Of a stretch of 9,769 bases of DNA, positions 1-6,195 are shown in pieces. The DNA comes from CAMDMI01 sp044379485 (GTDB lineage Bacteria > Bacteroidota > Bacteroidia > Cytophagales > Flexibacteraceae). Position numbers and translations under genes: made by a program. Each line of letters begins with the position of its first letter. Within the stretch, counting starts at the first letter, position 1. The DNA lies in NCBI GenBank assembly GCA_044379485.1, contig JBIPOE010000108.1, positions 1 to 9,769 on the forward strand, given 5' to 3'. The notes below the pieces were generated by a model. The model was not told the DNA's origin, ran no database searches, and saw only the letters and a list, made by a program, of their open reading frames with translations.

Positions 1-27
1 ACGGGAGCCAATTAAAGCGTTTATCCA

Positions 28-71
28 TTCAGAAAAAAGGGGAGGGATTCATTTCCTTCTCTTTTTCTGAA
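28..71. terminator. Long imperfect hairpin, possible terminator of an upstream gene
   Basis: TTCAGAAAAA (28-37) pairs perfectly with TTTTTCTGAA (62-71). The stem continues inward with G39-C61, G40-T60, G41-C59, G42-T58, A43-T57, G45-C56, G46-C55 and A47-T54, bulges at A38 and G44, and a six-base loop. The 3' arm is T-rich but no T-run follows it on either strand, so it is not a canonical intrinsic terminator. It most likely ends or processes a transcript entering from the left of the window. Confidence 0.4.
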
Positions 72-269
72 AAAATATAGGGCTTAATTGCCTACCCAAA
101 AAGTTGCATTTATCTCTTGAATCTAAGCTTGTTTTTTGAAGCAAAAAATAGTATTAGCATTAAATTATTGATTATCAATTTGATAGATTTTAATAGTTTG
201 AAATTTGGCAAAATCTGCAGTATGCAAGATTCTTAACTGAATTGCCGGTAATACTGTAAAATCCCTTTC

Positions 270-277
270 TACATTTG
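270..277 (+). promoter_or_regulatory. Bacteroidota -7-like box for the 344-778 gene
   Basis: TACATTTG matches the TAnnTTTG -7 consensus exactly. It would place the transcript start near 284, leaving a leader of about 60 nt. No TTTG is found at the expected -33 spacing, so only half of the promoter is supported. Confidence 0.35.
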
Positions 278-343
278 TAATACGAATACAGGACCTATCG
301 GCCCGTCTTCAGGTCTCATTTTTCTCATTTAATTAAATCAGTT

Positions 344-778
344 ATGAAGGCAGCATGGATGTTTACAGCCATAGTGGCTATTACTTTTCAATTTGTCACA
401 GTTGCCCAAACTGTAGGACGAAAACCCCCAAAGATCTCTTTATCACAATATAACAAAGATAAAGACGATGGCACATTAAACTTAGAAGTGGATGTTCGTA
501 TGGCGGATTGTATTTCCTTTATTGAGTTTAAAAATGATGCAAATAAAAAGCCTCTTCAAGTGCAGGTTGCAGAAAAGGACTATTTTCTAAGTGAAGAAAA
601 TGGTCGGGATATTTTACTTCGTTTGTCAGTTGGATCTTTAAAAGATTTATTAAAGAAGAAAGAAAGCCTGCCTACGGAATTAACTATATACAGCAAAACT
701 GGCAAGCCAATTTATACCAATGAATTGTCTATAAACAGAGCAGAACTTATAAACGGCTCAGGAAATAACATGCACTAA
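344..778 (+). CDS. Small exported protein of unknown function
   Basis: I do not recognise this 144-aa protein. It starts with a Sec-type signal peptide: Lys2, a hydrophobic stretch at about residues 5-20, and a likely cleavage site after TVA (residue 21) before Gln22, the 'A-Q' junction common in Bacteroidota exported proteins. The mature part of about 123 residues is charged and probably mostly beta, with alternating hydrophobic stretches such as LNLEVDV, SFIEFK, and LTIYSK near the end. It has one cysteine (in ADCISF) and no lipobox or further membrane segment, so a soluble periplasmic or secreted protein is the best inference. It stands alone: the left neighbour lies outside the window, and a MITE-like element begins two bases after its stop codon. 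No Shine-Dalgarno is seen before the ATG, which is usual for this phylum. The coding call is well supported; the function is unknown. Confidence 0.75.
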   Translation: MKAAWMFTAIVAITFQFVTVAQTVGRKPPKISLSQYNKDKDDGTLNLEVDVRMADCISFIEFKNDANKKPLQVQVAEKDYFLSEENGRDILLRLSVGSLKDLLKKKESLPTELTIYSKTGKPIYTNELSINRAELINGSGNNMH

Positions 779-780
779 TT

Positions 781-800
781 AGGGCTTGCTGAAAAAGTCA
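781..800 (+). repeat. Left terminal inverted repeat of the MITE-like element
   Basis: Twenty bases match the right repeat (1060-1079, opposite orientation) except at positions 5 and 6. Counting the outer AATT flanks, the arms extend to 24 bp with the same two mismatches. Confidence 0.7.
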
Positions 801-969
801 AAAGCTTTAAGTAATCAGTCAAAAGTAGTCAGTATTCAGTTTTTAGTTCAAAAGTAGTTGTAGCTTAAGTATTCAATTTTAAGCCACTAAAATATTTTCA
901 TCTAAAAATTCAATTTGTGGTTGTCATGTACATTTTTAAATTTCTCTCAATTTTGAAATGACAATATTT

Positions 970-1017
970 TTAAGTGCACGACTTTTACGTGTTTTTCAAG
1001 AAAACCCGTGCACTTAA
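970..1017. repeat. 11-bp perfect inverted repeat inside the element
   Basis: TTAAGTGCACG (970-980) and CGTGCACTTAA (1007-1017) are perfect reverse complements around a 26-nt loop. The loop contains a smaller T-rich/A-rich pairing (GTTTT at 991-995 with AAAAC at 1001-1005). Each arm also contains the palindrome GTGCAC. In RNA it would form a compact stem-loop in either orientation. No T-run of terminator length follows. Confidence 0.65.
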
Positions 1018-1059
1018 TTTCTAAAAATGATTGATAAACTCTTGAAAATGAACCAGTAA

Positions 1060-1079
1060 TGACTTTTTCAGCAGCCCCT
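1060..1079 (-). repeat. Right terminal inverted repeat of the MITE-like element
   Basis: This is the partner of 781-800. The outer AATT (1080-1083) overlaps the pdxA stop codon, read on the minus strand at 1084-1082. Confidence 0.7.
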
Positions 1080-1081
1080 AA

Positions 1082-2122
1082 TTATATAATTTTCACCACT
1101 TTCTCCTCTTTCAACCTGATTAAATCAAGGGCGAGGTATATGGCGGATCGCAATGATTCTTCAGATGCAATGCCCTTTCCTGCTATGTCATATGCAGTTC
1201 CGTGATCAGGTGAAACCCGGATAAAAGGGAGTCCGGCCGAAAAATTAACGCCCTCCATTCCTGCAATTATCTTAAATGGAATCAAACCCTGATCATGGTA
1301 AATGGCCAATACTGCGTCAAACTTTTTGAACTGACCTGATGCAAAAAAACCATCGGATGGAAACGGTCCATACACCTGTTTGCCTTTATCTCTCCATTCT
1401 CTGATAACAGGACCAATAACCGATTCTTCTTCTTTTCCCATTTTCCCATTTTCTCCAGCATGGGGATTGAAACCCAGAACAGCAATTTTTGGATGAGAAA
1501 TATCAAAATCCTTAACGAGGGTTTTCTCCAATTGTGTTAATCTGTTAAAAATCAGATTTCTGGTCAAAATACCTGCTACCCTTTCTAATGGCAAATGAAC
1601 CGTAGCCAAGGCAACTTTTAGACTTTCATGCACCATGAGCATCAAACTTTCCGGAACTCCAGCAGCTTTTGCAAAATATTCGGTATGTCCAGGAAAAGGA
1701 AATTCCTGCTCTGGCATATTGGACTTGGTAATTGGTGCAGTTACCAAAGCCTGAATTTGGCCCGATTTTAAATCTTCGGTCGCTTTTTGCAAAGAAATCA
1801 GGGCAAGTTTGCCTGCTTCAGGGTCAGATTGGCCTGGTTTAATGTCATAATCTTCTTCCCAACAATTCATCATATTCACTTTTCTTGGCGCTGCCTGGTT
1901 GGCTGCCCTGCAAGGAATCATTTGAAAATCTTCAATATTTAACATCTTCCTATATCGGTTGATGATTTTATGACTTCCGTAAAGAATTGGCGTACATAGT
2001 TTTAAGATTCTATTGTCCTCCATTACACGGATAATAGTTTCCGGACCAATCCCGTTTACGTCTCCAAATGTGATGCCGACTACTGGAAGTTGACCTGAAT
2101 TTTGATTTTTAATTTCTGACAT
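1082..2122 (-). CDS. pdxA: 4-hydroxythreonine-4-phosphate dehydrogenase (PdxA)
   Basis: PdxA oxidises 4-phosphohydroxy-L-threonine with NAD(P)+. The product decarboxylates to the amino ketone that PdxJ joins to deoxyxylulose 5-phosphate to make pyridoxine 5'-phosphate; the enzyme is a cytosolic, metal-dependent homodimer. Numbered from the chosen start, the N-terminal GDVNGIGPE motif is at about 20-28, and FPGHTE carries a substrate-site His at 146. The three metal-ligand histidines are at 176 (TVHLPL), 221 (NPHAGE) and 276 (YHDQG). Their spacing (45 and 55) equals that of the E. coli ligands as I recall them (166, 211, 266). I chose the Met at 2122-2120 (346 aa). The frame stays open to an ATG at 2164-2162 (360 aa), but those 14 extra residues are unlike PdxA N-termini and are encoded by the palindromic control region. 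The gene is divergent from gldD. Its stop codon abuts the MITE-like element. Confidence 0.95.
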   Translation of the reverse strand: MSEIKNQNSGQLPVVGITFGDVNGIGPETIIRVMEDNRILKLCTPILYGSHKIINRYRKMLNIEDFQMIPCRAANQAAPRKVNMMNCWEEDYDIKPGQSDPEAGKLALISLQKATEDLKSGQIQALVTAPITKSNMPEQEFPFPGHTEYFAKAAGVPESLMLMVHESLKVALATVHLPLERVAGILTRNLIFNRLTQLEKTLVKDFDISHPKIAVLGFNPHAGENGKMGKEEESVIGPVIREWRDKGKQVYGPFPSDGFFASGQFKKFDAVLAIYHDQGLIPFKIIAGMEGVNFSAGLPFIRVSPDHGTAYDIAGKGIASEESLRSAIYLALDLIRLKEEKVVKII

Positions 2123-2140
2123 GGTGTAATTATAGCCATT

Positions 2141-2157
2141 CCCAAACCATATTTGGG
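2141..2157. promoter_or_regulatory. Palindrome CCCAAA-N5-TTTGGG between pdxA and gldD
   Basis: A perfect 6-bp inverted repeat with a 5-bp spacer lies in the 62-bp gap between the chosen pdxA start and gldD. Its TTTG arms resemble half of a -7 box in each direction. On the plus strand CATATTTG (2148-2155) differs from TAnnTTTG at one base. On the minus strand TTTG is preceded by TATGG, one base too long. It could be a divergent promoter core or an operator shared by both genes. It lies 27 bp before gldD and 18 bp before pdxA. Confidence 0.4.
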
Positions 2158-2184
2158 ACCGCAAAACAACATAAGATTTAGCAC

Positions 2185-2796
2185 ATGACTTTACCTCAAT
2201 TGTTAAAAAAAATAATTAGCTCCATTTTTTTATTGACCATGGCCACTTTTTTTAATTTTTCCTGCCAGGAAACCTTCCAGCCTAAAGAAAGAGGATATCC
2301 AAGATTGGACTTGCCAAAACCAAAATATGTCCTTTTTGATCAAGGGCATCCCTTTGTTTTTGAAGTTTCTGATCAGGCCATTGCCTATAACGACAGTGCA
2401 AGACTCACTGAAAAACATTGGGTTAATATAAAATATCCGTCATTGGCTGCTGAAGTTCAATTGACATACAAAGATTTAGGTGGTGATATGAAATTGTTAA
2501 ATGAATACATCGAAGATTCACGGAAGTTAATCAATAAGCATAATGTAAAGGCCTATGGAATAGAGGAAACCAAAATGAAAACCGCTTCAGGTCAGGAAGC
2601 TTTTATTTTTTCATTAACTGGTCAGGTGCCCACCCAGTTTCAATTTTATACCACCGATAGTTCAAGGAATTTTATACGTGGGGCTCTATATTTTCAAACT
2701 GCAACTGCCAACGATTCTTTGGCACCTGCAATCAAATATATCAGTCAGGATATGTTACACTTAATAAATACTTTAAAGTGGAAAAATGCAAAATGA
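2185..2796 (+). CDS. gldD: Gliding motility lipoprotein GldD
   Basis: GldD is an envelope lipoprotein needed for gliding in Flavobacterium johnsoniae; gld mutants there also show secretion and chitin-use defects tied to the type IX secretion system. Its biochemical role is not settled. This 203-aa protein has an N-terminal signal segment (residues 8-26, after KK at 8-9) ending at Cys27, a candidate lipidated cysteine. The local sequence FNFSC is an atypical lipobox because position -3 is Asn instead of Leu, Val or Ile. Family hallmarks follow: PKERGYPRLDLP (33-44), HWVNIKYP (78-85) with a downstream VQLTY, and the EDSRKLINKH...KA block (110-123). The length is normal for the family. It is divergent from pdxA, and its stop lies inside the next gene, so the two probably form one operon. 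In other Bacteroidota, as I recall, gldD often sits with gldE and ssb; neither is in this window. Confidence 0.88.
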   Translation: MTLPQLLKKIISSIFLLTMATFFNFSCQETFQPKERGYPRLDLPKPKYVLFDQGHPFVFEVSDQAIAYNDSARLTEKHWVNIKYPSLAAEVQLTYKDLGGDMKLLNEYIEDSRKLINKHNVKAYGIEETKMKTASGQEAFIFSLTGQVPTQFQFYTTDSSRNFIRGALYFQTATANDSLAPAIKYISQDMLHLINTLKWKNAK

Positions 2797-3742
2797 ACAT
2801 CCGCTTTTTAAAACCACCAAAGTAAATTCTCCATCCTCTACTCAATCTATTTTTCGCAAAGAAAGTATGCTTTGGATGGGTTCATGTTTTGTAGAATCCA
2901 TGGCAGAATATTTGGGTAAGTTTCATTATCAAGCGCTTATTAATCCTTATGGGGTGGTTTTTCATCCTTTGGTTTTGGAAACTATTTTAGATTCGTATCT
3001 ACCAGAGATGTTGGAGGCCAATTTTAAAAAAGATGGCGTTTGGTTAAATTATTGGTTGGGGGCTCCTTTTGCTGGTAAAACAGAAAATGTTTTGAGTCAA
3101 AAAATAACCAATGCTTATGTGCAAATTCAAAAAAAAATTGAAACAATAGATTGGTTGGTAATGACCTGGGGGACAGCCTTTTGGTATGAACATGAGGAGC
3201 ATGGTATGGTGGGTAAATGCCATAAAATGCCACAAACTCTTTTTCAGAAAAGATTGAGTTCAGTAGAAGAAATTGTTGAAACATGGACCATGCTGATTAG
3301 AAAGCTTAAATTTTCAAATCCGAATTTGAAAGTTATTTTAACATTAAGTCCTGTACGCCACACCAGAGATACCTTAGAAGGCAATGCGGTTAGTAAATCT
3401 ACTCTACGTTTGGCAATTCATCAGCTATGCAAGGAGTTTGATTTTGTTTTTTATTTCCCTGCTTATGAGATTGTTATGGATGAGCTTAGGGACTATCGCT
3501 TTTTTGAAAAAGATTTGATTCATCCCTCAAAAGAAGCGGTGGCCTACATTTGGGAAAAATTTTCTTATCAGTATTTAGATCAGGAGGAACAAAAAACAAA
3601 TCTTTTGATTCAAAGTCTTGAACTGGAGGAAACCCACAAATCAAATGTAAATTATGGACTTGATTATGAGAAGTTTAGATCAGCATTGGAGGTAAAAATG
3701 GAATTAGTTGCTGAAAAACTTCAGAAGGAGTTAAAATCATAA
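2786..3742 (+). CDS. GSCFA domain-containing protein
   Basis: This 318-aa protein belongs to the GSCFA family, named for a motif near the N-terminus and related to SGNH/GDSL-type hydrolases. No substrate is established. The motif reads MGSCF-VE (GSCF at 32-35), followed by NPYG (53-56), TWGTAFWY (127-134), CHKMP (145-149), SPVRHTRD (188-195) and DLIHPS (243-248). DxxH is consistent with the last SGNH catalytic block, and Ser33 in GSCF would be the nucleophile by analogy. No signal peptide or membrane segment is visible, so a cytosolic location is inferred. The ATG at 2786 overlaps the end of gldD by 11 bp. The only other nearby ATG (2793) is out of frame, so this start is well supported and suggests translational coupling to gldD. 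It converges on the sensor kinase with a 48-bp gap. Confidence 0.88.
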   Translation: MQNEHPLFKTTKVNSPSSTQSIFRKESMLWMGSCFVESMAEYLGKFHYQALINPYGVVFHPLVLETILDSYLPEMLEANFKKDGVWLNYWLGAPFAGKTENVLSQKITNAYVQIQKKIETIDWLVMTWGTAFWYEHEEHGMVGKCHKMPQTLFQKRLSSVEEIVETWTMLIRKLKFSNPNLKVILTLSPVRHTRDTLEGNAVSKSTLRLAIHQLCKEFDFVFYFPAYEIVMDELRDYRFFEKDLIHPSKEAVAYIWEKFSYQYLDQEEQKTNLLIQSLELEETHKSNVNYGLDYEKFRSALEVKMELVAEKLQKELKS

Positions 3743-3762
3743 TTGAAAAATGAAGTTTACAG

Positions 3763-3797
3763 TTCCTGATTGAATTAAGCAGAAACCAAATCAGGAA
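3763..3797. terminator. 9-bp inverted repeat between convergent genes
   Basis: TTCCTGATT (3763-3771) pairs perfectly with AATCAGGAA (3789-3797) around a 17-nt loop. The right arm covers the kinase stop codon (3791-3793, minus strand). No T-run follows on the plus strand. On the minus strand a T5 run (3746-3750) lies some 12 nt beyond the stem. It may act as a weak two-way terminator between the GSCFA gene and the kinase. Confidence 0.35.
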
Positions 3798-5818
3798 ATA
3801 GATTCCAATACAGGATTAATTTGGATCAGGGCCCGTTCATATTGTGTTTCAACTTCGACTAGTTTTTCAAAAACCAGGTTGATATCATCGCCTTGTTTTA
3901 GCATTCTTTCCATTAAACTCAATGTAAAAGCGGTGTCAGGCATGCCCATGGCTGTAAAAGTAGAAACCAATTTATGCACCAATCGGATTGGACTTTGGCC
4001 ATCCTTTTTTGCCAAATACTCACGCACAGAACTGATTTCCTCCCCAATATCGTTTTTAAATACCTCTAAAATATATTTAAAGGTATCCTGATCCTTCCCG
4101 AATTTTTCCTTAATAAATTCAAAATCAAGGGCTTTGCTAATTTCCTTCTCCTCCTGTTCAACAGTTTCCTGTACTTGAAAATACTTTTCTTCTTCTGGAT
4201 TTGAAAATTTCCTAAGCACTCGGAAAAGATCTCTTTGTTGATAGGGTTTGGTAATAAAATCATTCATGCCAGCCTCCTGTGTTCTTATTTTGGTTTCAGT
4301 AAATGCATCTGCAGTTAAGGCTACTATCGGGATTTCATTGGCGGGAGGTTTTATCGTTTTCCTAACAAATTTGGCAACTTCAAAACCATCAATTTCAGGC
4401 ATTTGGAGGTCCAAAAGAATCAAATCATAGCTGCGTCTCTGGAGTTTTGCTATGGCTTCAAATCCATCGTTTGCTATTTCCACATTCACTCCCCAACCTA
4501 CCAAAATTTGTTTGGCTAATAATTGATTTATTTTATTGTCTTCAACCAAAAGCACTTTTAAGTTATTGAACCGGGTAAAATCGGAATTTTCTTGAAATTC
4601 AGAAGGTTCAAGATCTTTTTGACTAGCCTTTAGGTAGGGAAGGAAAAAAGTAAATGTACTACCCTTGCCTACCTGACTTTTTACATGAATCTCACCATCC
4701 TGCATTTCCACCAGTCTTTTGGTAATGGAAAGGCCCAAACCAGTGCCTTTAGTTTGGAAACGTTGATTGGACTGTACCTGGGTAAAGCTCTGGAAAATTG
4801 TATCTATCTTGTCTTTGGGAATGCCAATGCCCGTATCATTAATTTTGAACTCCAAAACAATATCAGTTTCTGTTTCATTTAAAATATCAACAAAAAGATT
4901 AACCTTTCCCGTCTGAGTAAATTTCACGCTATTTCCCAATAAATTTAGTAAAATTTGAGTTAATCGTACAGAATCTCCTTTTAAATATTTTGGAATTGCA
5001 CCTGAAACCTGAATTTCATATATTAATCCCTTTGCTTGGGCTGATAGTTTAATACTTTTGTTCAGTTCATCTAAAATATTGAATATTTCAAAAGTCTGAA
5101 TATCAAAGCTAAACTTTCCTGCTTCTATTTTTGAAAAATCCAAGATATCATTAATGATAGTAAGTAGATTGTTGGCTGAAAATCTTATGGCTTTTAGATT
5201 TTCGGCTGATGTTTCATCCTGTTTTTTATTAAGTAAGAGTTCAGTTAGCCCAATGATTGCATTCATAGGAGTCCTGATTTCATGGCTCATATTGGATAGA
5301 AATGCCGATTTGGCACGGGCGTCTGCGAGTGCAGCCTCTTTGTCAGATCTCAGTTCTTTCTCCAGCTGAAGTTTTTTAGAAACATCGTGTGCCCAAACTG
5401 AGACACCAATTATGTTACCGCTTTCAGAAAAAACCGGGCTTAGGGTCATTTCAAGCCATATTTTTTTCCTTTTTTGGTTGCCAAACTCGTGAACAAAGTT
5501 TTGTTTGATGCCTGAAAGTGCTTTATTTTCTGCATCCTGAAAAACTTTTTTATCGCCGGATTCTGAAATAAGATCTAAGGGATTCATTTGGATGTGAATT
5601 TCATTGCCATAGCAATCCTTCATCATTTTCTGATGAGCCTTATTAAAAATCAAATAGTTACCAAACTCATCAAGCGAAAAAAAATGTTCCTGTATGCTTT
5701 GCAGAATGTCTTTAAATCTATCGCTTAAAGAGGCAGGGTTATTGGGTATTTGTCTTTCCATAGAAAACCAGGTTTGAAGGAAGATTACAAAAATGAAAAC
5801 CAATTTTGTAAATGTCAT
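3791..5818 (-). CDS. Hybrid sensor histidine kinase (PAS-HisKA-HATPase-REC-HPt)
   Basis: This 675-aa two-component phosphorelay kinase has a PAS-like domain (about 30-148) and a short coiled linker (150-168). The HisKA region has phospho-acceptor His179 (SHEIRTP). The ATPase domain has N-box Asn296, G1 DTGIGIP (328-334), F-box (341-347) and G2 GTGLGLS (358-364). The receiver has acidic residues E426 and D427, phospho-Asp470, Thr502 and Lys524. A C-terminal helical HPt-like region (about 560-670) carries His615, but its motif is HKLVS where HxLKG is usual. All key kinase and receiver residues are present. Residues 4-17 are hydrophobic and could anchor the protein or be a signal; an alternative start at Met20 (5761-5759) would give a soluble kinase. 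An in-frame stop (TAG, 5836-5834) lies six codons upstream, so no longer version exists. The signal sensed and the output partner are unknown, and no regulator gene is adjacent. Confidence 0.92.
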   Translation of the reverse strand: MTFTKLVFIFVIFLQTWFSMERQIPNNPASLSDRFKDILQSIQEHFFSLDEFGNYLIFNKAHQKMMKDCYGNEIHIQMNPLDLISESGDKKVFQDAENKALSGIKQNFVHEFGNQKRKKIWLEMTLSPVFSESGNIIGVSVWAHDVSKKLQLEKELRSDKEAALADARAKSAFLSNMSHEIRTPMNAIIGLTELLLNKKQDETSAENLKAIRFSANNLLTIINDILDFSKIEAGKFSFDIQTFEIFNILDELNKSIKLSAQAKGLIYEIQVSGAIPKYLKGDSVRLTQILLNLLGNSVKFTQTGKVNLFVDILNETETDIVLEFKINDTGIGIPKDKIDTIFQSFTQVQSNQRFQTKGTGLGLSITKRLVEMQDGEIHVKSQVGKGSTFTFFLPYLKASQKDLEPSEFQENSDFTRFNNLKVLLVEDNKINQLLAKQILVGWGVNVEIANDGFEAIAKLQRRSYDLILLDLQMPEIDGFEVAKFVRKTIKPPANEIPIVALTADAFTETKIRTQEAGMNDFITKPYQQRDLFRVLRKFSNPEEEKYFQVQETVEQEEKEISKALDFEFIKEKFGKDQDTFKYILEVFKNDIGEEISSVREYLAKKDGQSPIRLVHKLVSTFTAMGMPDTAFTLSLMERMLKQGDDINLVFEKLVEVETQYERALIQINPVLESIS

Positions 5819-6195
5819 GTAAAATTTATTTTGCTAATGTTAGTTTTTGGCCTTACTCATTCAAAACCATGTAAACTATTTCCTTTCGCCTCTGAACTTT
5901 GTAGTTTTAAATGATGTATGTGTTTGAAAGTCAGAAAAATGACTGGTTTTTTTGTTCTATTAATGGCGAATGAGGTGGAAGCAAGTTTCCAATAAAGATG
6001 TTCCTGAATTTAAAATATGAATTCCATTTTTGACTCCTTTTTTTAGGTTAAAACAGATGCGATTTCAATTCATTTTTTCAGGAGGCAAGTCCAATCAAAC
6101 TGTCTGCTTGTAATAAATCCGAAAACCAAGCCAATTTTTGCATTATTTTTGCCCTCCCATTGCCGCTCTTAAGGAGCTGATAAATAATAATTAGA
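5819..6195. other. 377-bp spacer between divergent kinase and secA genes
   Basis: No gene of normal size is visible here. It should hold promoters for both flanking genes. Seen in it: a perfect TAnnTTTG box (6144-6151), a short stem AGTCA/TGACT (5929-5944, loop GAAAAA) followed by a T7 run (5947-5953), and a 20-codon ATG-to-TGA frame at 5911-5973 that I do not accept as a gene. AAGGAG (6171-6176) ends 19 nt before the secA start, too far for a normal Shine-Dalgarno. The rest is A+T-rich without recognisable content. Confidence 0.6.
6144..6151 (+). promoter_or_regulatory. Bacteroidota -7-like box for secA
   Basis: TATTTTTG fits TAnnTTTG exactly and would start transcription near 6158, giving a leader of about 38 nt. 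No TTTG occurs at the expected -33 distance, so support is partial. Confidence 0.4.

Larger units (their letters stand above)
1..343. other. Non-coding upstream region with hairpin, palindromes and a promoter-like box
   Basis: No convincing coding sequence is visible on either strand. The region holds a long imperfect hairpin (28-71), a small T6/A6 hairpin (132-148: TTTTTTG, loop AAG, CAAAAAA), two overlapping 13-bp palindromes (167-185), and a perfect TAnnTTTG box (270-277). The stretch after that box would be the leader of the 344-778 gene. It contains a weak stem, GGACCT at 291-296 with AGGTCT at 311-316. The rest is A+T-rich sequence without recognisable content. Confidence 0.6.
781..1079. 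mobile_element. MITE-like element with 20-bp terminal inverted repeats
   Basis: The left end AGGGCTTGCTGAAAAAGTCA (781-800) and the reverse complement of the right end, AGGGGCTGCTGAAAAAGTCA (1060-1079), match at 18 of 20 positions. Both ends are flanked outside by AATT (777-780 and 1080-1083), which can be read as a 4-bp target duplication at a palindromic target. The 299-bp interior has no credible ORF in any frame. It carries an 11-bp perfect inverted repeat (970-1017), a 6-bp one (863-884), and a direct repeat TCAAAAGTAGT (819-829 and 848-858). From memory, ends with a 'GCTGAAAAAGTC' core resemble those of IS1182-like insertion sequences; this is unverified. The element lies between two convergent genes and disrupts neither. 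An alternative is a two-way terminator built from the same repeats, though the flanking AATT pair and 20-bp arms favour a transposed element. Confidence 0.65.

Noticed and set aside
797..858. Three copies of TCAAAAG as a CRISPR-like or regulatory tandem array
   Set aside because: The copies are 7-11 bp with unequal spacing (21 and 29 bp) in low-complexity sequence inside the MITE-like element. There is no spacer-repeat architecture.
2123..2164. Longer PdxA start adding 14 residues
   Set aside because: The extra residues do not resemble PdxA N-termini and would be encoded by the palindromic intergenic region.
5929..5953. Short stem followed by T7, as an intrinsic terminator
   Set aside because: The stem has only five base pairs and no gene ends upstream of it on that strand, so a terminator role is unsupported.
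5911..5973. 20-codon frame MMYVFESQ...CSINGE with a near -7 box (GAACTTTG, 5894-5901) just upstream
   Set aside because: It is very short, has no recognised family and no ribosome site, and overlaps a stem plus T7 run. Chance frames of this size are common.
6171..6176. AAGGAG as a Shine-Dalgarno for secA
   Set aside because: It ends 19 nt before the ATG, too far for normal pairing, and Bacteroidota generally do not depend on this signal.
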